DNA of 12,586 nucleotides from NCBI GenBank assembly GCA_003024985.2, contig PXIH01S0008760.1. One strand, written 5' to 3'. Shown in pieces: positions 10,001-12,586 of this stretch; the stretch's first letter is position 1; each line of letters starts with the position of its first letter. A model generated the notes under the pieces. That model had not been told where the DNA came from and did no database searches. It saw only the letters and a list, made by a program, of their open reading frames with translations. The translations under genes were made by a program, and so were the position numbers. Origin of the DNA: Euperipatoides rowelli (taxonomy: Eukaryota > Onychophora > Udeonychophora > Euonychophora > Peripatopsidae).

Positions 10001-10321
10001 CTCACCTAATGGTGCAGCATTTTCTTCAAGCGGCCATAAAATCTGCTGAGTGTTACCTGCTTCTACCCTCAATCCATCTTCAGTCAAATAGACTGGCTTA
10101 TCAGTGATGGCAGCACTGTCCTTTTCTTCATCGGCTTCACTCATTTCTCCTTCACTGCTGTCACTTGAAAACATGTGTCCCAAACCAAATGCTCCAGCAA
10201 TCTTGTCAAACACTGATTCCTCATTTTCTGTATCCGAGTCCACGGGATAACTCAACATACTGCCTGTTGAATCTAGAATATCCATAAAAATCAACATCCT
10301 TTCACCAGTAGATTGAATATT
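3896..10321 (-). CDS. VPS13-family-like protein gene, partial, four internal exons
   Basis: Four exons can be joined: 10006-10321, 8283-8419, 4169-4279 and 3896-4038, giving about 235 codons without a stop. Every junction has GT donor and AG acceptor, and phases agree: exon 1 leaves one base, exon 2 starts with two, exons 2/3 and 3/4 meet between codons, and exon 4 leaves two bases. The protein runs from an acidic Ser/Asp/Glu-rich linker, through a hydrophilic strand-like segment (DKLQVTLCPAAMDVIKDL), to FTKEPPIQVLNKLGIRTKI with an Asn-x-Leu-Gly motif. This pattern is like the region before the adaptor-binding repeats of VPS13 proteins, which bridge organelle membranes and carry lipids between them. 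The family call is by pattern recognition only, and the paralogue is unresolved. Start, stop and other exons lie outside the window. An unrelated large acidic scaffold protein is the main alternative. Confidence 0.5.
4169..4279 (-). CDS. Exon 3 of the window: segment with the Asn-x-Leu-Gly motif
   Basis: The exon is exactly 37 codons. The acceptor follows a strong pyrimidine tract (ctctttttttttatcg...tttacag) and the donor is GTCAG|gtaata. The peptide begins VFMGPPQMTFYSSFTKEPPI and continues with QVLNKLGIRTKIIVNGQ. An Asn-(x)-Leu-Gly followed by alternating hydrophobics, preceded by Pro-rich spacing, recurs in VPS13 proteins where a new beta repeat starts. The intron before it is 4,003 bases and full of transposon remains; the one after it is only 130 bases. 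Confidence 0.8.
4280..4884. other. Intron sequence, start of the 4 kb intron
   Basis: AT-rich, with T10-11 and A-runs and no gene. Positions about 4811-4884 lie directly left of the mariner element. One plus-strand frame there gives a HAIYYHLPELLFG-like peptide that vaguely resembles the reverse-transcriptase segment preceding the fragment at 5553-5702. That link is too weak to annotate. Confidence 0.5.
4885..4915 (+). repeat. Left terminal inverted repeat of the mariner-type element
   Basis: It starts CAGGGTGGCC after a TA dinucleotide. It pairs with 5512-5543 with about six differences and one gap. Confidence 0.8.
5012..5460 (+). pseudogene. Tc1/mariner transposase remnant (C-terminal half)
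   Basis: Transposases of this superfamily cut and paste DNA flanked by their inverted repeats using a DDE/D catalytic triad. Here the frame starting at 5012 shows GLFFFVE...TYMHMLQLFLF, then a one-base frameshift near 5083-5088, then QLEDM, a TAA stop at 5113, and FQHDGPSPSH with the second catalytic Asp. Further on, FPNRWMGQDGPIEWPTRSSD carries the third Asp, followed by ITPLDFFLWG. There are 37 residues between the two Asp, as in DD37D-type families. A TGA at 5371-5373 replaces a codon that is usually Trp, and the C-terminus (YRLDILRATKGAH) runs to a TAA at 5458. The N-terminal DNA-binding domain and first Asp are missing. It is dead for at least four reasons. Confidence 0.85.
5512..5543 (-). 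repeat. Right terminal inverted repeat of the mariner-type element
   Basis: On the minus strand it begins CAGGGTGTTTTATAATC at 5543 and runs to ATTAA. It marks the right boundary of the element; the next two bases are CA. Confidence 0.8.
5553..5702 (+). pseudogene. Non-LTR retrotransposon (LINE) reverse-transcriptase fragment
   Basis: One plus-strand frame gives SGRIIFLNGTLSNQT, a stop at 5622, then VIQGSVVGHNFFQFYVNDIQ. This matches the well-known LINE pattern (LS)-(G/N)-R-x-Q-x-V-x-(I/V)-(N/G) followed by G-(V)-(P/I)-Q-G-S-V-(L/V)-G-P-x-L-F-x-x-Y-(V)-N-D-(I), the fingers/palm segment of reverse transcriptase. The Pro of QGSVLGP is replaced by His here. Stops at 5574, 5622 and 5703 and the lack of flanking domains show it is a relic. 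The clade (Jockey, CR1, RTE or other) cannot be decided. It begins within about ten bases of the mariner element's right end, so the latter may have inserted into this LINE copy. Confidence 0.75.
5825..5920. other. CpG-dense patch, probably part of an unknown repeat
   Basis: Eight CG dinucleotides occur in about 85 bases (5832, 5834, 5840, 5852, 5861, 5886, 5902, 5912), while CG is rare in the flanks. The segment opens CAGGGTTCGCGTTAACGC, similar in form to hAT-type termini that start CAGGG. No second terminus was found. It overlaps an open frame at 5716-5979 that shows no recognisable protein family and is not annotated as a gene. Confidence 0.4.
5941..5973. repeat. Hairpin, 15-bp stem with one mismatch, 3-base loop
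   Basis: TTTAAAACAGCTGTA (5941-5955) pairs with TACAGCTATTTTAAA (5959-5973), with AAC as the loop. One C/A mismatch interrupts the stem. It lies just right of the CpG-dense patch. It may be a transposon end or a chance palindrome. Confidence 0.65.
5980..6800. other. Intron sequence, nothing identified
   Basis: AT-rich, with no gene, RNA or repeat that could be supported. One TACTGTATA word lies at 6127. Confidence 0.5.
6806..7097. mobile_element. Possible decayed non-autonomous transposon with C-rich ends
   Basis: The left end CAGCCCCTCCCACA (6806-6819) resembles the reverse complement of the right end, CAGCCCCCTCCACC (7084-7097). The interior is unusually G+C-rich at both sides (GGGCCCAGGCCAGGGTGGGG at 6847-6866, GCAGGCCCCGCCTGG at 7028-7042) around an A-rich core. 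A minus-strand open frame through it (6779-7132) has low-complexity, Phe-rich composition and no family features, so it is not called a gene. The inverted repeat is short and imperfect, so the call is tentative. Confidence 0.4.
7098..8282. other. Intron sequence with a small hairpin and purine-rich tract
   Basis: No gene seen. A perfect 8-bp hairpin TTGCACAG / CTGTGCAA with loop AAAAA lies at 7850-7870. About 80 purine-rich bases on the plus strand (7897-7976) and an A15 run near 8087-8100 follow. A minus-strand open frame there (7891-8112) is low-complexity sequence made by the pyrimidine-rich complement. Confidence 0.5.
8283..8419 (-). CDS. Exon 2 of the window: strand-rich segment of the VPS13-like protein
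   Basis: The exon has 137 bases: two that complete the Ala codon begun by exon 1, then 45 codons. The acceptor is gttgtttag|CCATTG and the donor CTGAG|gtaagt, a near-consensus site. The peptide starts acidic (IEDSVDSGVEDSFDN), then gives ATHIIVDSRDKLQVTLCPAA and MDVIKDLTE. A basic residue followed by alternating hydrophobics and a short helix is a pattern seen repeatedly in VPS13 proteins. The match of phase with exon 1 across a 1,586-base intron is good evidence that both belong to one gene. Confidence 0.8.
8420..10005. other. Intron between exons 1 and 2
   Basis: 1,586 bases, very AT-rich, bounded by a donor at 10005 and an acceptor at 8420. It holds an (AAT) microsatellite at 9343-9359 and three TACTGTA words at 9163-9253. 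No gene or transposon was recognised. Confidence 0.65.
9343..9359. repeat. AAT microsatellite
   Basis: Five to six copies of AAT in a row inside the intron. Confidence 0.85.
10006..10321 (-). CDS. Exon 1 of the window: acidic linker of the VPS13-like protein
   Basis: The exon encodes 105 codons plus one base. The donor is ATTAG|gtgag at 10005/10006. The preferred acceptor is ctctag|AATATT, since the bases just before it are an in-frame TAG, so the reading frame cannot extend further upstream. A methionine at 10297 is probably internal. Residues 1-24 are mixed. Residues 26-72 are strongly acidic and serine-rich (DSDTENEES, then SSDSSEGEMSEADEEKD), flanking a short hydrophobic stretch FDKIAGAFGLGHMF. 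The C-terminal third (KPVYLTEDGLRVE) looks like folded strands. The exon is richer in G and C than its flanks. An alternative acceptor inside (…CAACAG|GCAG, near 10264) would shorten it but is less favoured. Confidence 0.75.
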
Positions 10322-10670
10322 CTAGAGGTATATCATAAATTAAATCAAGAAATTAGACAAAATGAAATTTGTTATTGTTATTAGTTATAAATAAAAAGTG
10401 TGGTACGATTCAGTATGAAGTATTTTTAAAAAATATTCAAGTTCTTCAAAATCACTCGACACAGCAGTATAAATGATTAACCCTTTCGATTAACAATTAA
10501 TTTGTCAAACTTCTGCTTAGACAAAAAGAAAAAGACTATGTTGAAAGCATACAATGACTGTGTTTTACGTAATTGACAATCTATGGACATGTTACAATTC
10601 TCATTTTATCTTTAAGATGCAGAAGTGTTCTGGGTGTGAAAAAAATATATTAAAAAGATTAGAATACCAT
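10322..10670. other. Upstream intron sequence, nothing certain
   Basis: It lies just upstream of exon 1 on the minus strand. The part from about 10613 (AAGATGCAGAAGTGTTCTGG...) loosely matches the minisatellite unit to the right (AAGATGCAAAGATATTGCC...) and may be an older, decayed unit. The rest shows no gene. Confidence 0.4.
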
Positions 10671-11087
10671 GCTGACAATTTTATGGCAAAATCTCACTTA
10701 AGATGCAAAGATATTGCCAATGTATGAGTGAAAGGAAAAGTCATGTCTGCTTAGCATTAGAAAGATAAAAATGGAGATTGATAATGTGCTAATGGCTTGA
10801 TGGTAAAATCTCATGTAAAGTGCAAAGATGTCAATGTATGAGTGAAAGAAAAGATCATGTCTGCTTAGCATTAGAAAGATAAGAATGAAGATTGATAATA
10901 TGCTGATGCTTTATGGTAAAATAAAGTATTTTATAAAGTATTGAGATGTTTTCAATGTACAAGTGAAAGAAAAGATCATGTCTTCTTAGCATTAGAAAGA
11001 TAATGGCATATTGTGCTGATGGGTTTATGTTAATATGTCGTGTAAGGTGCAAAGATTTTGACAATGTATGAGTGAATGAAAATATGT
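10671..11087. repeat. Minisatellite, units of about 113-117 bp, 3.6 copies
   Basis: Units start at the GCT(G/A)A of 10671, 10788, 10902 and 11015, giving lengths of 117, 114 and 113 bases and a last partial unit of 73. Each has a TTATGGTAAAAT-like start, a GTGCAAAGAT block, CAATGTATGAGTGAAAG, then ATCATGTCTGCTTAGCATTA and GAAAGATAA. Units 2 and 3 are most alike in the second half; unit 3 has a changed middle (AAAGTATTTTATAAAGTATT). The fourth unit stops where the Copia LTR begins, which shows the retrotransposon inserted into an existing array. Apparent open frames across it are not genes. Confidence 0.9.
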
Positions 11088-11146
11088 TGTTAAAAACAGT
11101 TTTCAAAATAATATGTTAAGTTTAGGTTAAACAATTAATTAAAGCT

Positions 11147-11154
11147 TATATAAA
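11147..11154 (+). promoter_or_regulatory. TATA box of the LTR
   Basis: TATATAAA lies 60 bases into the LTR, a fitting place for the U3 promoter. Activity is not shown. Confidence 0.5.
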
Positions 11155-11263
11155 CTGTCACTAGATGACACTAGTCTTGTACAGTCCAACAATAAGACTG
11201 AAACTGCTATAGAGAACAGTACAGTGTTGTACAGCTGATGAGTTAGAACAATTATTTACTTCT

Positions 11264-11269
11264 AATAAA
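11264..11269 (+). promoter_or_regulatory. Polyadenylation signal AATAAA in the LTR
   Basis: AATAAA lies 117 bases after the TATA box and about 80 bases before the LTR end, the expected order for U3-R-U5. Confidence 0.5.
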
Positions 11270-11347
11270 TGGTTCTTCTTTAATACTTTTATAATAAGTG
11301 CTATTAGAATGTCTCTGTTATGTTGATGTTAACACAAAATCCTAACA

Positions 11348-11361
11348 GGTTACGGGACCAT
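11348..11361 (+). promoter_or_regulatory. Primer-binding site, initiator-Met tRNA anticodon-arm type
   Basis: GGTTACGGGACCAT directly follows the LTR. It differs at two places from GGTTATGGGCCCA, the complement of the initiator tRNA-Met anticodon region, which Copia elements use as a half-tRNA primer. The two changes probably reflect decay. Confidence 0.65.
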
Positions 11362-11449
11362 GCAGGCAGCTACTGTGAAATAGAGACAAAGTCTATAATT
11401 AATTTAAAAGCTCTGGTAATAATAAGTTAAGAAAACTACATTAAGAAGA

Positions 11450-12185
11450 ATGGATTTAGTTAAACATATTAAACCACTATCAGGACTAGCTGATTGGCAA
11501 ATATGAAAAAGAAAAAATCTGAGACTTGATGGATTACCGGTAACATGAAGGAGCCTTAGATGTTATAGATGGTAAACTGAAAAAACCAGAACCTCTAGAA
11601 CTGGAAGCTACAACAGCTTCAACCAAGAAATATAAAGAAAGTTATGATCTGTATCACAAGGCAAACAGTTATTCAAAATTCATGACAACAACTATGATTA
11701 CAGATGTGGTCTATCAAAAAATTATGGACAAGGAAGCAGAAGATGCCTAGGAGGCACTGAAACAGCAGTTTGAAGCAACTTCCAAAGACCAGCTTTTCAA
11801 GATTTGCATTGATTTCTTTGAGTTCAGTTGGATACAAGATGAAAATGTCTCCACTCATATAGTAAAACTAAAAGGACTATGGAATGAGTTAAACAGTGGG
11901 CTCAAGGCTAAAGGTGAGAACACCCTACCAGATCTAATACTAGTATGCAAAACTCTACAAATCTTGCCATCCAAATTTGAAACCTTTCAATCCAGTTGGA
12001 TGTTATTATACAAAGATGAAAACAAAACATTTGATGAGTTGACAATGCAACTCTGCATGTTTGAAAGAAACTTAACTAAAAATACAGAAAGTAATAAAGT
12101 AGCACAAGAATCATTAGTGGTAAAAACAAGAAAACCTAAGTTAGATGTTAAATCAAACTATACAAGGTTAAACCAAGTAAAGTAA
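11450..12185 (+). pseudogene. Copia gag pseudogene
   Basis: Gag forms the virus-like particle of the retrotransposon. The first ATG (11450) opens MDLVKHIKPLSGLADWQI, followed by a TGA at 11504. An extra A in the run at 11512-11517 shifts the frame; in the new frame TGA (11520), TAA (11541) and TAG (11748) interrupt a clear gag body: EGALDVIDGKL, then EALKQQFEATSKDQLFKI, and LKGLWNELNSGLKAKG. This is the UBN2-type Copia gag layout (W...I...A..VI.G, then a helical L-rich domain). The TGA at 11504 and the TAG at 11748 stand where Trp codons would be expected. The frame ends at TAA 12183. Confidence 0.8.
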
Positions 12186-12189
12186 AAAA

Positions 12190-12510
12190 AAGTTTGACAA
12201 TTGCAATCAAAAAGGACATTGGGTCAAAAATTGTAAAAAGTGGAATGCAGATGGAAGACCAACCAAAAACAGATCAGTTGGCACTTCTCAAAGCAATATT
12301 GCAACTACAAGTGTGTTACTAATGTCAATTAATAGAAATACAAGTCAAATGGATAAAAATCCAACACATTGGTGGATTGACAATGGAGCTACAAAACATT
12401 TAACAAATTGTTTGAAATTTTTTATTAACTATGAAGAGTTTGATAGTTCCTGTGAAGTTAAATCTGCTGGAAAGGAAACTCTAACTGCAATGGGAAAATG
12501 TACCATTAAA
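12190..12510 (+). pseudogene. Copia nucleocapsid zinc knuckle and protease start (pseudogene)
   Basis: A frameshift in the A-run at 12184-12191 separates this from gag. A CCHC zinc knuckle (Cys-x2-Cys-x4-His-x4-Cys) is seen as FDNCNQKGHWVKNC: the last Cys, His and second Cys are present, but the first Cys is Phe (12193-12195, one base from a Cys codon). About 45 residues on, HWWIDNGATKHLT (12370-12408) is the retropepsin-like protease active site, usually Asp-(Ser/Thr)-Gly; here the middle residue is Asn. The Copia-like sequence then ends near AMGKCTIKA at about 12510. Confidence 0.8.
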
Positions 12511-12511
12511 G

Positions 12512-12586
12512 CAGGCCCGTAGCCAGAACCAGATTTCAGAGGGGGCAAAAAAATTTCCAGGGGGGGGCATCAACCTATGATCGACA
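12512..12586. mobile_element. Terminus of another repeat, interrupting the Copia element
   Basis: From CAGGCCCGTAGCCAGAACC the sequence stops encoding Copia protein and becomes G-rich: AGAGGGGGC, then TTTCCAGGGGGGGGC. This looks like the end of a non-autonomous transposon or other dispersed repeat that inserted into the Copia copy or lies at a deletion junction. It runs off the right edge. The family could not be named with certainty. Confidence 0.5.

Larger units (their letters stand above)
11088..11347 (+). repeat. 5' LTR of the Copia element (260 bp)
   Basis: It begins TGTTA (11088) and ends TAACA (11347), a perfect 5-bp inverted terminus with the required TG...CA. The left boundary falls exactly where the minisatellite unit breaks off, and the primer-binding site starts at the next base on the right. 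The start could alternatively be 11085 (TGTTG). The partner LTR is not in the window, so the boundaries cannot be confirmed by comparison. Confidence 0.75.
11088..12511 (+). mobile_element. Decayed Copia-type (Ty1/copia) LTR retrotransposon, 5' part
   Basis: The order is 5' LTR (11088-11347), primer-binding site (11348-11361), gag (11450-12185), nucleocapsid zinc knuckle and the start of protease (12190-12510). This is the usual Copia order, and the primer site is of the half-tRNA kind used by animal Copia lineages such as GalEa. Integrase, reverse transcriptase and RNase H are not in the window: the reading frame stops at about 12510 where other repeat DNA begins. At least five stops and two frameshifts show it is inactive. 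It lies antisense to the host gene, upstream of exon 1. The call is firm at superfamily level, less so for the clade. Confidence 0.85.

Noticed and set aside
10671-11087. Possible CRISPR-like array
   Set aside because: Units are contiguous and similar along their whole length, with no unique spacers, and the context is eukaryotic.
10855-11106. Minus-strand open frame of 83 codons
   Set aside because: It lies across minisatellite units and the start of an LTR.
11673-11858. Minus-strand open frame of 61 codons
   Set aside because: Antisense shadow of the Copia gag pseudogene.

Overview
This is an AT-rich stretch of animal nuclear DNA. No bacterial operons, RNA genes or CRISPR array are visible. 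Evidence for a metazoan is a set of GT-AG introns on the minus strand, several degraded transposons, tandem minisatellites and many A/T runs. The mix of a Copia retrotransposon with an initiator-Met half-tRNA primer site, a Tc1/mariner-type element and a hAT-type terminus suggests an invertebrate, but the phylum cannot be named from this window.

The only apparent host gene is on the minus strand. Four coding exons (10006-10321, 8283-8419, 4169-4279, 3896-4038) join with matching phases and no internal stop, giving 707 coding bases. The encoded segment is an acidic Ser/Asp/Glu-rich linker, then a short beta-like stretch, then an Asn-x-Leu-Gly motif. It resembles the central part of a VPS13-family lipid-transfer protein, moderately likely. 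Neither end of the gene is in the window.

From left to right: a hAT-like terminus (1-102); intron-like AT-rich DNA with a degenerate tandem array (about 855-1245), a 64-bp-period direct repeat (1681-1780), a perfect 23-bp-arm hairpin (2690-2743) and a foldback element of ~19-bp units (3074-3356); exons 4 and 3; a 4 kb intron holding an internally deleted Tc1/mariner element with TIRs (4885-5543), a LINE reverse-transcriptase relic (5553-5702), a CpG-dense patch (5825-5915), a strong hairpin and a possible decayed element (6806-7097); exon 2; a 1.6 kb intron; exon 1; a ~115-bp minisatellite (10671-11087); and a decayed Copia retrotransposon whose 260-bp LTR starts inside the fourth minisatellite unit (11088 onward). 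The Copia reading frame ends abruptly in the protease region at about 12510, where a different repeat terminus begins.

All mobile-element genes here carry stops or frameshifts and appear dead. No new multi-gene system is seen. The points most worth checking are the nested transposon history, the atypical residues in the Copia relic and the acidic linker of the host protein.
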